This document shows, in pieces, positions 16,614 through 24,844 of a stretch of 64,000 bases of DNA; position 1 is the first letter of the stretch, and each line of letters begins with the position of its first letter. The notes beneath the pieces were generated by a model. That model ran no database searches and was not told the origin of the DNA. It saw only the letters and a program-made list of their open reading frames with translations. Made by a program: the position numbers and the translations under genes. Origin of the DNA: Gaoshiqia hydrogeniformans (lineage in GTDB: Bacteria; Bacteroidota; Bacteroidia; Bacteroidales; Prolixibacteraceae); assembly GCF_049347105.1 (NCBI RefSeq), contig NZ_CP186334.1:3410001-3474000 (forward strand), written 5' to 3'.

Positions 16614-17585
16614 TTAGTCGTAAGATTGGCCCATGTTGGACGACAAAGCGATCATGGTCTCGTATTCTTCCGCACTCAGGTCTTTAAAGTAAAAATGTTG
16701 AGGATTAACCGGTTTGCCGTTTTTATGCACTTCGTAATGCAGGTGGGGGCCCGACGAGGTTCCGCTGTTGCCTACATAACCGATTACGCTGCCACGTTTA
16801 ACCGATTGTCCCACTTTTACATTGAAATCGTTCAGGTGTCCGTAGAGTGTTTCGTAGCCGAATCCGTGGTCGATTACAATCCAGCGTCCGTAGCCGGTCC
16901 TGGATGTTTGAACATCTTTGACAATACCGTCTCCGGTCGAATAAATTTCGGTGCCGACAGGTGCGGTAAAATCCATCCCGTAATGGAAACGGCTGATTTT
17001 ATATATAGGATGAACGCGAAATCCCCAACCGGAAGCGGTGCGTTTCAGGTCCTGATTGGCAACAGGCATAATGGCAGGAATACTGGCCAGCATCTGTTCT
17101 TTGGCCAGGGCCAGGGTCATCACTTCTTCATATGATTTTGACTGGACATAGGCTTGTTTGGAAATAATATCCAACTTCCGGGCCGTATTGATTACCAGTT
17201 CTGAGTTGTCCATGCTTTCAAGCCGGGCATACTTGTTTATCCCGCCAAAACCGGCCTTGCGGATTGAATTCGGAATCGGGTCGGCTTCAAAAATAACGCG
17301 GTACAAATTGTCGTCGCGTTGCTGCAGGTCGGTAAGGACCTTTTCGACATTCTCCAGATTTTTGTACATCAGTTCATACTGCGTCAACATACGTTGATTT
17401 TCACGCTTCAGGCTACGCGTTTTCGGCGTTTCATAAAGCTGAAGAAATACAGCTGTCATAAAAATACTCATGATCAGGCTGGCAGAAAAAAGAAGCAGCA
17501 GACGGGAAAATTTAGCTTTAAAGTTATATTCAACCTTGGTGTAACTGAGCGTTTCGGGATTGAATTTGTACTTTGTTTTTGCCAT
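16614..17585 (-). CDS. M23 (LytM-type) murein peptidase, membrane-anchored
   Basis: Cell-wall endopeptidase, periplasmic side, of 323 residues. One N-terminal transmembrane segment (about residues 30-50, LLLLFSASLIMSIFMTAVF) is followed by a coiled coil (55-110). The C-terminal peptidase domain has the zinc ligands in HYGMDFTAP (H and D) and HLHYEVHKNG (HxH), plus YGHLNDFNV. All ligands are present, so it should be catalytically active, unlike degenerate EnvC/NlpD types. I start at the ATG at 17585 (MAKTKYKF); the further 11 residues upstream are not conserved-looking. It is likely cotranscribed with the MerR gene downstream. Confidence 0.9.
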   Translation of the reverse strand: MAKTKYKFNPETLSYTKVEYNFKAKFSRLLLLFSASLIMSIFMTAVFLQLYETPKTRSLKRENQRMLTQYELMYKNLENVEKVLTDLQQRDDNLYRVIFEADPIPNSIRKAGFGGINKYARLESMDNSELVINTARKLDIISKQAYVQSKSYEEVMTLALAKEQMLASIPAIMPVANQDLKRTASGWGFRVHPIYKISRFHYGMDFTAPVGTEIYSTGDGIVKDVQTSRTGYGRWIVIDHGFGYETLYGHLNDFNVKVGQSVKRGSVIGYVGNSGTSSGPHLHYEVHKNGKPVNPQHFYFKDLSAEEYETMIALSSNMGQSYD

Positions 17586-17634
17586 ATAAAACCAATTTCT
17601 TTTTTTCAGATGTAACAAATTTAAGTAATTAATC

Positions 17635-17642
17635 TAACTTTG
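17635..17642 (+). promoter_or_regulatory. Putative -7 box for alaS
   Basis: TAACTTTG matches TAnnTTTG and lies about 120 nt upstream of alaS in the divergent gap with the M23 gene. No good -33 TTG is present, so support is partial. Confidence 0.35.
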
Positions 17643-17761
17643 CAAGACTTTAAAATCGGGCATGTTAGCATGATGACAAAAATAATTGAATAATCCGGTT
17701 AACAAGTCTGAAAAATCGGTAATTAATTCATTTTAACAATTTTTAAAATTTAGCAGAGACG

Positions 17762-20398
17762 ATGGAGATGAATTCCAAAGAGATCAGGAAAGCCTTTCTG
17801 GATTTTTTTATTTCTAAACAGCATACAATCGTTGATTCGGCTCCCATGGTGGTAAAAAATGACCCGACCCTGATGTTTACCAACGCGGGAATGAATCAGT
17901 TTAAAGATATTTTTTTAGGTAACCAACCGGCAAAATCAGTCCGCATAGCCGACACCCAAAAATGCCTGCGTGTATCGGGCAAACACAATGATTTGGAAGA
18001 AGTAGGGCACGATACTTATCACCACACGATGTTCGAAATGCTTGGAAACTGGTCGTTTGGCGATTATTTTAAAACGGAGGCGATTGACTGGGCCTGGGAG
18101 TTTCTGCATGAACGGATGGGAATCCCGGCCGACCGGATGTACGCCACCGTTTTTGAAGGAAGTAAGGATGATCAGCTTGAACTGGATGGAGAAGCGCAGC
18201 AACTGTGGCTGAAACATCTTCCGGCCGATCGTGTATTGCTGGGCAATAAAAAAGATAATTTTTGGGAAATGGGCGATACCGGGCCCTGCGGTCCCTGCTC
18301 CGAAATCCATGTTGATTTGCGCGATGATGACGAACGGGCTAAAATTCCCGGACGTGATCTGGTCAATAAAGACAATCCGCTGGTCATCGAGATCTGGAAC
18401 CTCGTATTCATCCAGTTTAACCGGAAAACAGACAGCAGCCTGGAAGAGTTGCCGGCAAAGCATGTCGATACCGGTATGGGCTTCGAACGCCTGTGCATGG
18501 TGTTGCAGGGTAAAAAATCGAACTACGATACGGATGTGTTTCAACCGGTTATTGCTGAAATAGCCAAGTTGTGCGGGAAACATTACGGGCAAAACGGGAA
18601 AGACGATATTGCCATGCGCGTGATTGCCGACCACCTTCGCGCGATTGCTTTTGCCATTGCCGACGGTCAGCTGCCGTCAAATAATAAGGCCGGTTACGTT
18701 ATTCGCCGGATCCTGCGCCGGGCTGTAAGGTACGGATATACCTTCCTCGGGTTCCGCGAGCCTTTCATATTCAAACTGGCCGAAGTGTTGAAAAATAATA
18801 TGGGCGGTGCCTTCCCCGAACTGAAAGCGCAACAACGATTGATCGAAAACGTGATCAAAGAAGAAGAGGAGAGTTTCCTGCGTACCCTCGAAACAGGCAT
18901 CCGGTTGCTCGACGATGAAATGGCTTCGGTGAAAGCAGCCGGTAAAACGGAGGTTTCGGGAAAGAATGCTTTTGAATTGTACGACACATTTGGTTTTCCG
19001 CTTGACCTGACCGAACTTATTCTGCGCGAAAACGGCCTTACTGTGAATCGGGATGAGTTTGACCAGGAAATGGAAAAACAGAAAAACCGTTCGCGCCATG
19101 CCGCTGCACAGGAAACAGGTGACTGGGTGGAGTTGAAAAAAACCGAAGAGGTCAAATTTACAGGATATACCAGCCTCGAAGCCGATATTCGCATTGCCCG
19201 TTACAGGAAAGTAAAACAAAAAGATAAAGAATTGTACCACCTCGTGTTCGACCAGACTCCTTTTTACGGCGAGTCGGGCGGACAGGTGGGCGATACCGGC
19301 TACATTGAGGCTCAGGGCACAAAAACAATGATTCTGGATACGCAAAAAGAAAATAACCTGATTGTCCATATCGCCAAAGAACTGCCTGCCGACCCGTCGG
19401 TGCAGTTTAAAGCCTTGGTAAACAGCCGGAAACGGATGCTTACTGCCAATAATCATACGGCTACGCACCTGCTCGACCAGGCCTTGCGCGAAATTCTGGG
19501 AACACACGTCGAACAAAAAGGATCGCTGGTGACGGCCGATCATTTGCGTTTTGACTTTTCACATTTTCACAAGGTGAGCAAAGAAGAGCTGGACAGAATA
19601 CAAACCCGGGTGAATGAGTTGATCCGCCGGAATTTTTCACAGGAAGTGAAAAATGACATTCCCTTTGCCGAAGCCCGGGAAATGGGCGCCATCGCTTTGT
19701 TTGGCGAGAAATACGGCGATACAGTCCGCGTAGTCAAATTTGGCGATTCAGTTGAACTTTGCGGTGGAACACACGTTCCGGCAACCGGGCAGATCGGTCA
19801 CTTTATTATTACTTCCGAAAGCGCCGTTTCGGCAGGCGTACGCCGCATTGAGGCCATTACTGCCGACAAGGCGGAGGCCTGGCTCAACCGAAACATGGAA
19901 GAACTAAATGAGGTGCGCGCCTTGTTTAGTAACACCAAGGATCTGAAAAAATCGGTTGAAGACCTGATGTCCGAAAACAGCCGCTTGCAAAAGATCATTG
20001 ATACCTATGAAAAGCAGGCTGCAGCCGGGATTAAAGACGAATTGAAGAAAAAAATTCAGTCGGTCAACGGGATCAATGTGATCGCTGAAAAAGTGGCGCT
20101 CGATTCGGCCCAATCGGTAAAAGATTTATCGTTTCAACTGAAAGGCGAAATTGATAACCTCTTCCTGGTTCTTGGCGCTGAAATCGACGGAAAACCAAGC
20201 CTGAGCATTATGATCTCGGATAACCTGGTAAAAGATAAAGGCTTAAATGCCGGCCAGATTGTCCGTGAAGCTGCCAAAGAAATGAAAGGCGGCGGCGGCG
20301 GTCAAGCGTTTTATGCAACAGCCGGTGGTAAAGATGTTGCCGGAATTGAGGCTGCCATTGAAAAAGCGAAAGCTGTTGTTTGTTATTCGGCGGTATAA
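17762..20398 (+). CDS. alaS: Alanyl-tRNA synthetase
   Basis: Class II aminoacyl-tRNA synthetase that charges tRNA-Ala and edits Ser/Gly mischarging. The 878-residue length is standard. The catalytic core has class II motifs 1-3 (ADTQKCLRVSGKHNDLEEVG, HHTMFEMLGNWSFGDYFK, GMGFERL). The editing domain shows HTATHLLDQALRE with H565 and H569 as zinc ligands, completed by CGGTHVPATG. The C-terminal dimerisation/C-Ala region ends in GGGGGQAFYATAGG. The start is MEMNSKEIRKAF; the second Met two codons on (17768) is equally good. It is a single gene with no linked amino-acid genes, divergent from the M23 peptidase. Confidence 0.97.
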   Translation: MEMNSKEIRKAFLDFFISKQHTIVDSAPMVVKNDPTLMFTNAGMNQFKDIFLGNQPAKSVRIADTQKCLRVSGKHNDLEEVGHDTYHHTMFEMLGNWSFGDYFKTEAIDWAWEFLHERMGIPADRMYATVFEGSKDDQLELDGEAQQLWLKHLPADRVLLGNKKDNFWEMGDTGPCGPCSEIHVDLRDDDERAKIPGRDLVNKDNPLVIEIWNLVFIQFNRKTDSSLEELPAKHVDTGMGFERLCMVLQGKKSNYDTDVFQPVIAEIAKLCGKHYGQNGKDDIAMRVIADHLRAIAFAIADGQLPSNNKAGYVIRRILRRAVRYGYTFLGFREPFIFKLAEVLKNNMGGAFPELKAQQRLIENVIKEEEESFLRTLETGIRLLDDEMASVKAAGKTEVSGKNAFELYDTFGFPLDLTELILRENGLTVNRDEFDQEMEKQKNRSRHAAAQETGDWVELKKTEEVKFTGYTSLEADIRIARYRKVKQKDKELYHLVFDQTPFYGESGGQVGDTGYIEAQGTKTMILDTQKENNLIVHIAKELPADPSVQFKALVNSRKRMLTANNHTATHLLDQALREILGTHVEQKGSLVTADHLRFDFSHFHKVSKEELDRIQTRVNELIRRNFSQEVKNDIPFAEAREMGAIALFGEKYGDTVRVVKFGDSVELCGGTHVPATGQIGHFIITSESAVSAGVRRIEAITADKAEAWLNRNMEELNEVRALFSNTKDLKKSVEDLMSENSRLQKIIDTYEKQAAAGIKDELKKKIQSVNGINVIAEKVALDSAQSVKDLSFQLKGEIDNLFLVLGAEIDGKPSLSIMISDNLVKDKGLNAGQIVREAAKEMKGGGGGQAFYATAGGKDVAGIEAAIEKAKAVVCYSAV

Positions 20399-20455
20399 TA
20401 TCCGTTTGGGCTTTTTCGCCCGGCTTTTGGCGTGTATAAGTCTCATGTCGGGAGT

Positions 20456-21166
20456 TCATCCGGCATAATTTAGCCGATCCAGAATCGAGAACATGATTTT
20501 GTTGTTGGCTGGGCAGTGAGAGTAACCCGCCCTGATATTTTCTTTTGTTTGGATGAACGGCCCGGCTTCCTTCAACTCGTCGCCGGCATGTTCGAGCATG
20601 GCTTCAATGCTTTCGGGAGTGGCTTCGAAATGAAATTGCAGGCCGGCAACACGGTCGCCATATAAAAACAACTGATTGGCACAGGCCTTGCTTTCTGCAA
20701 GCCTGGTTGCCCCCGGCGGAATTTGAAACTGATCACCATGCCAGTGAAAAACAGTCAGTTCGTCGGGCATGGCAGATAACAGGGGTGCTTTCGAAGCTTC
20801 CGGCGTTTTTTTCACCGGGAACCAGCCGATTTCCTTTTCATTTCCCGAAATCACCTGAACACCCAGGGCGTCAGCCAGCAACTGGGCGCCAAGACAAATT
20901 CCGAGAATCACTTTCCCGTCAGCCAGCGCTTTTTTCAGAAATTGTTTCTCGGCAGTTAGCCAGGGAAAAAAAGCCTCGTCGTAAATCCCCATCGGGCCGC
21001 CCATCACAATCAGCCAGTCAAAACTGTCGGGATCGGGCAGACTTTCACCCAGGTAAAAACGGGTGGCTGTCAGCCGATGTCCCTTGTTTCTGACCCATTC
21101 GTCGATGCAGCCTAATCCTTCGAACGCAACATGCTGCAGATAGTGTATTCTTGTTGATTTCTTCAT
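20456..21166 (-). CDS. Type 1 glutamine amidotransferase (GMP synthase-like)
   Basis: Stand-alone class I glutamine amidotransferase domain of 236 residues. The catalytic triad can be read: nucleophile Cys in KVILGICLGAQLLADALG and His and Glu in AGLQFHFEATPESI; the MGGPMGIYDE loop forms the oxyanion region. No synthetase domain is fused, and no partner acceptor enzyme is adjacent. The family includes YfeJ-like enzymes and gamma-glutamyl hydrolases; the true substrate is not evident. I start at the ATG at 21166 (MKKSTRIHYLQH), because the upstream extension has no family similarity. It is convergent with alaS. Confidence 0.86.
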   Translation of the reverse strand: MKKSTRIHYLQHVAFEGLGCIDEWVRNKGHRLTATRFYLGESLPDPDSFDWLIVMGGPMGIYDEAFFPWLTAEKQFLKKALADGKVILGICLGAQLLADALGVQVISGNEKEIGWFPVKKTPEASKAPLLSAMPDELTVFHWHGDQFQIPPGATRLAESKACANQLFLYGDRVAGLQFHFEATPESIEAMLEHAGDELKEAGPFIQTKENIRAGYSHCPANNKIMFSILDRLNYAG

Positions 21167-21331
21167 AAATCGAATGTAAGCGAAAAGAACAAATTTAATG
21201 ATAAATCCAGCCCGGCAAAAGGGAATTTCAGTGGTTTGCCTTTGGTTTTGAAGCGGCAGTCGTAAAAGTGGTGACAAAACCCCATTGATTTTTATTCATG
21301 AATAGTTCAACTTTAGCTAAAAATAGAATAA

Positions 21332-22837
21332 ATGAATCCTGAAATACATCGGATTAGTCCCAGTCCATTGAGTTGGGAAATCATTGAGAATATATTGGAG
21401 CGAGGTAAAAAGCTGGTTCTTTCAGATGAATCAATCCGGCTTATTCAAAAATCAAAAACCTTTTTAGATCAGAAACTGGCCCAAAGCGAAGATCCGATTT
21501 ACGGGATCAATACCGGTTTCGGGGCTCTGTGCGACCGGAAAATATCGAAATCCGACCTGAGCAAATTGCAGGAGAACCTGTTGGTTTCGCATGCCTGCAA
21601 TGTGGGGAATGAAGTTCCTGCCGATGTGGTTCGGCTGATGTTGCTGTTAAAAGCGCACGCGCTGGCCAAAGGAAATTCCGCGGTTCAATTAATCACGGTG
21701 CAGCGCATCATCGATTTATTTAACGAGGATATGCTGCCCCGGGTATTCGAGCAGGGATCGCTTGGCGCCAGCGGCGACCTGGCTCCCCTGGCCATGTTGT
21801 TTTTACCCCTGCTGGGGTTGGGGACAGTAAATTACCAGGGAGGAAAAATCAGCTCGGCCGAAGCCCTGAAAAAAATGGGCTGGGAGCCGGTCAAACTCGA
21901 AGCCAAAGAAGGTCTGGCTTTGTTGAACGGAACCCAGTTTATGAGCGCTTATGCCGTTCATACACTTCTTAAAAGCTTTAAACTGGTGAAGTATGCCGAT
22001 GTGATTGGCGCTGTTTCGCTCGACAGTTTTGACGGTTTGTTGGAACCTTTTATGGCCCGGGTACACGAAATCCGCCCGCATACCGGGCAAATTGAAACAG
22101 CCCGCAATTTCAGGGAATTATTGAAAGGAAGTGAATTGATCGGCCGCGAAAAGCAACATGTTCAGGACCCCTATTCATTTCGCTGCATTCCGCAGGTACA
22201 CGGGGCTGTAAAAGATGCTGTTAATTACGTGGCAGGGGTGGTTGAGGTGGAAATCAATTCGGTTACCGACAATCCGACTGTTTTTCCGGATGACGACCTG
22301 ATTATCTCGGGTGGTAACTTTCATGGCGAGCCCCTTGCGCTGGCTCTCGACTTTCTGGCAATTGCTTTGTCGGAGTTGGGGAGCATTTCTGAACGCCGGA
22401 CTTACAGGCTAATCGCGGGCGAACGTGGCTTGCCTGTGTTTTTAGTGGCCAACCCCGGGCTGAATTCCGGGTTTATGATTCCCCAATATGCCGCGGCATC
22501 GATTGTGAGCCAGAATAAACAACTTTGCACGCCTGCGTCGGTCGATTCAATTCCTTCGTCAAACGAGCAGGAAGATCACGTGAGCATGGGGGGCAATGCG
22601 GCCACTAAGGCGCTGAAGGTGGCTGATAATATTTTGAAAGTGTTGGCAATAGAACTATTTAATGCCGCACAGGCGCTGGATTTCAGGCGGCCCTTAAAAA
22701 GCTCTCCTTATTTGGAAGAGTTTATCGGCCTGTACCGAGAGGAAGTTCCTTTCGTGAAAGAAGACCGTTTAATGTATGAAGGAATTAATGATACCACCCG
22801 GTTTTTGGAAGAGGGAAAGTTTATCAGTGATCAGTGA
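21332..22837 (+). CDS. hutH: Histidine ammonia-lyase
   Basis: First step of histidine degradation: non-oxidative deamination to urocanate. The electrophilic MIO cofactor would form from A146-S147-G148 in GSLGASGDLAPLAML. The substrate loop YGINTGFGAL near residue 54 and the FHGEPLALALDFLAIA and SSNEQEDHVSMG segments complete the active site. Its 501 residues are normal. The last codons (ISDQ, stop) are formed by a heptamer repeat array that starts at 22823, so the original C-terminus may have been different. hutU is 10 kb away in the opposite orientation; the lower pathway is not in the window. Confidence 0.95.
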   Translation: MNPEIHRISPSPLSWEIIENILERGKKLVLSDESIRLIQKSKTFLDQKLAQSEDPIYGINTGFGALCDRKISKSDLSKLQENLLVSHACNVGNEVPADVVRLMLLLKAHALAKGNSAVQLITVQRIIDLFNEDMLPRVFEQGSLGASGDLAPLAMLFLPLLGLGTVNYQGGKISSAEALKKMGWEPVKLEAKEGLALLNGTQFMSAYAVHTLLKSFKLVKYADVIGAVSLDSFDGLLEPFMARVHEIRPHTGQIETARNFRELLKGSELIGREKQHVQDPYSFRCIPQVHGAVKDAVNYVAGVVEVEINSVTDNPTVFPDDDLIISGGNFHGEPLALALDFLAIALSELGSISERRTYRLIAGERGLPVFLVANPGLNSGFMIPQYAAASIVSQNKQLCTPASVDSIPSSNEQEDHVSMGGNAATKALKVADNILKVLAIELFNAAQALDFRRPLKSSPYLEEFIGLYREEVPFVKEDRLMYEGINDTTRFLEEGKFISDQ

Positions 22838-23110
22838 TCAGTATTCAGTACCAGCGTTCAGACGTGGTTTTACTCAGGTGTTTTTTAGTTCCAAGTTTCA
22901 AGTTCCAAACCCCATGTTCAATGACCAATTAACGGAGACGGGAGAAGGGAGAATGGAGAACGGTGGCAAGTCGCCTTTTACTTTAGCACTCAGGTGCTCA
23001 GTCACTTTTTAATGCAGAGAACGCAGGGAAGCGCAAAGTTCGCAGAGAACAAGCTCCAATCCTCAAGTTCTGAACACTGATTACCGAATTCACTGACCAC
23101 GATTACCAAT
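22823..23110. repeat. Mosaic of degenerate heptamer repeats
   Basis: The 298-bp gap between hutH and the Spy-like gene holds no gene but several short arrays with 7-bp periodicity. ATCAGTG, ATCAGTG, ATCAGTA, TTCAGTA, CCAGCGT occupy 22823-22857. AGTTCCA, AGTTTCA, AGTTCCA occupy 22887-22907. CGGAGAC, GGGAGAA, GGGAGAA, TGGAGAA occupy 22933-22960. Further related words lie at 22987-23007 (CACTCAG, GTGCTCA, GTCACTT) and around 23070-23110 (CTGATTACC, CTGACCACGATTACC). The segment 23014-23048 repeats GCAGAGAACGCAGGGAA-like words with a longer period. The first array supplies the hutH stop codon. Confidence 0.8.
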
Positions 23111-23135
23111 TATTTACAGTGGGGACAGACAATTT

Positions 23136-23597
23136 TTACTTTTTGTTTTCGTTTTCGCGTTCGCGCTGGCGGAATTCCCGGATCATTTTAAAGCGGAATT
23201 CATTTTCCAGTTGTCCAATGACGACTACTTTTTTGGCCGGCAGCACACGAAGGAACTTTTCGTGATATTCTTTGAGCAGCCCGGCCTCTTTCACGTGCAG
23301 GTCCACGATTTCGTAACTGAGCTTTTTAAATTCGTTTTCACTGAATTTGGTATAATTATCATTCACCTTGTCTTCGAGTTCCTTGCGCGTTTTGAAAATC
23401 GTCATCCGCTTTTCTTCAAACTCATTGTAGATGGGCCAGAATTTTTGAGCTTCCTCCGGGCTAAGTTCCATTTTTTCTGTCATGAACGAGATTTTTTGAG
23501 ATTTGAACTTTTCAAAATCGCCCTGCATCCCCCTGTGTTGCGCAAAAGAAACAACGCAGAAGAGGAGAAGTCCGGATAAGATGATAAGCTTTTTCAT
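23136..23597 (-). CDS. Spy/CpxP-like periplasmic protein
   Basis: Small exported helical protein of 153 residues. A signal peptide (MKKLIILSGLLLFCVVSFAQ) is followed by helices rich in Glu, Lys and Phe with ISFMTEKMELSPEEAQKFWP, the variant of the LTxxQ-type motif common in Bacteroidota members of the Spy/CpxP group. Such proteins act as periplasmic chaperones or stress sensors; an equivalent role here is an inference. It is the third gene of an operon headed by an ECF sigma factor, starting 7 bp after the preceding stop. The ATG at 23597 is chosen because it gives a clean signal peptide. Confidence 0.75.
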   Translation of the reverse strand: MKKLIILSGLLLFCVVSFAQHRGMQGDFEKFKSQKISFMTEKMELSPEEAQKFWPIYNEFEEKRMTIFKTRKELEDKVNDNYTKFSENEFKKLSYEIVDLHVKEAGLLKEYHEKFLRVLPAKKVVVIGQLENEFRFKMIREFRQRERENENKK

Positions 23598-23604
23598 GTT
23601 CGTG

Positions 23605-24057
23605 TCAATTAATGATTTCGGCGAATATTTCATAGTCGTTTAGCTCGGTTGAAAGAAAGGTAATGATTTCAGTCGTTTCAAATTCATGATTATTTTCAGA
23701 ATTATTCAGGACCTGAAGAAACGCGTATCCATCGGTGAACGAGGCGGAGGTAAAATATTCTTCTTCCATCTGAAATTCATCAAATTGCCCGACTTCTTGC
23801 TGTGCGGTGTACCAAGGCATAAACTTGCTGATCGGGTAACTGACCAGCAGGAAAACAAGCGCAAAACTGGCAGCAAGCCCTAAAATCGGTTTAACCAGCT
23901 GAATAACTTTTTGTTTTCCGGTTAGCATGCTTGTTTCGGCCACGATTTTTGCCTGAATCCGGTCTTCCAGCGTTTCAAAATAACCTTCAGGAACTTCAAA
24001 AGGATTATCTTTTGGGAGTTCCGGGTGATGATTCCATATGTTGTCAAATTCTTTCAT
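23605..24057 (-). CDS. Single-pass membrane protein, candidate anti-sigma factor
   Basis: A 150-residue protein with one transmembrane helix (about residues 57-77, GLAASFALVFLLVSYPISKF). It has a ~55-residue cytoplasmic N-terminus containing NPFEVPEGYFETLEDRIQAKI and an acidic C-terminal region. The FEVPEGYFE motif is typical of small proteins encoded directly after ECF sigma genes in Bacteroidota. Topology, position between a sigma gene and a Spy-like stress protein, and size fit an anti-sigma factor, but there is no recognised zinc-binding or RskA/FecR domain. The role is inferred from context. Confidence 0.62.
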   Translation of the reverse strand: MKEFDNIWNHHPELPKDNPFEVPEGYFETLEDRIQAKIVAETSMLTGKQKVIQLVKPILGLAASFALVFLLVSYPISKFMPWYTAQQEVGQFDEFQMEEEYFTSASFTDGYAFLQVLNNSENNHEFETTEIITFLSTELNDYEIFAEIIN

Positions 24058-24113
24058 TTCGTCCTTTTGACTAATTTAATGATAAAAGGTTTAATGTCTT
24101 TTGGTCGCATCTG

Positions 24114-24662
24114 TCATTCCAGGGAGTTAAAATAATCTTCGATTTTTTTTACGGCATGATGGTATGATGCTTTTAAGGCTCCGGCAGAGGTATCCAGGAT
24201 CTTTTCCATGTCCTGGTATTTCATATCGTCGTAATAACGCATGTTAAAAACCAGCCGTTGTTTTTGCGGCAGCCGTGCAATGGCTTCCTGCAATTTACGT
24301 TGTATATCGTCGCCGCTGAAATAGGGATCGGTTTGGATGTTTTCAAGTAAATAGTCGTTCAGTTCGTCCTCTGTTCCTCCAAACGTTTTTTTCTTTTTTT
24401 GGTTCAGGAAGCTCAGCGATTCATTGGTAGCGATCCGGTAAAGCCAGGTGTACAGACCAGATTCGGCGCGGAACGAATCGATATTTCGCCAAACTTTTAC
24501 AAAGGTGTTCTGTAGAATATCGTCGGCATCATCGTGGTCGAGCACAATTTTCCGGATATGCCAGTACAGCCGTTCTTTGTAATTTTTTACCAGCAGGCGG
24601 AAAGCATCCTGCCGGGCGCTTTCATCTTTTAATTTATTTATTAATTCCTGATCGCTGATCAT
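24114..24662 (-). CDS. ECF-type RNA polymerase sigma factor
   Basis: Sigma-70 family protein of 182 residues, with region 2 (DADDILQNTFVKVWRNIDSFR, then LYTWLYRIATNESLSFLNQ) and region 4 (RLPQKQRLVFNMRYYDDMKYQDMEKIL). This RpoE-like subgroup directs stress or envelope regulons. It is the first gene of an operon with the membrane protein and Spy-like protein downstream, which it probably autoregulates together with its partners. It is a different gene from the two FecI-like sigma genes elsewhere in the window. Confidence 0.92.
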   Translation of the reverse strand: MISDQELINKLKDESARQDAFRLLVKNYKERLYWHIRKIVLDHDDADDILQNTFVKVWRNIDSFRAESGLYTWLYRIATNESLSFLNQKKKKTFGGTEDELNDYLLENIQTDPYFSGDDIQRKLQEAIARLPQKQRLVFNMRYYDDMKYQDMEKILDTSAGALKASYHHAVKKIEDYFNSLE

Positions 24663-24810
24663 GTGCCCTTACGCTGGTTTGTATAAAGAGATTAAAAATA
24701 CAGGACGAAGTTTAACGGGTTAATAAAATTTAACAGTTTCACGTGAAAATCCGTTTTCGTAATAACCTTTGGCGTCATTTTGTATCTGTTCAAAAATAGG
24801 GAAAAAGGTT

Positions 24811-24818
24811 TAACTTTG
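24811..24818 (+). promoter_or_regulatory. Putative -7 box for ychF
   Basis: TAACTTTG matches TAnnTTTG and lies 27 nt before the ychF ATG. The nearest TTTG upstream is at 24779-24782, spacing 28 nt, which is longer than usual. Confidence 0.38.
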
Positions 24819-24844
24819 CAGCTCAATTTTTAGAAGTAGATAGA

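Noticed and set aside
18677..19543. A 288-codon open frame antisense to alaS
   Set aside because: It lies wholly inside a confidently assigned essential gene, and its product is low in recognisable motifs and rich in Phe/His/Gln typical of antisense translation.
20407..20440. A terminator between alaS and the amidotransferase gene
   Set aside because: The GGGC/GCCC pairing is only about four base pairs and is not convincing.
22776..23012. A 78-codon frame overlapping the hutH end and the repeats
   Set aside because: It reads through heptamer repeats and has no start context; its amino acids simply reflect the repeat words.
22823..23110. A CRISPR array
   Set aside because: Repeats are 7 bp with no unique spacers of constant length and no cas genes nearby.
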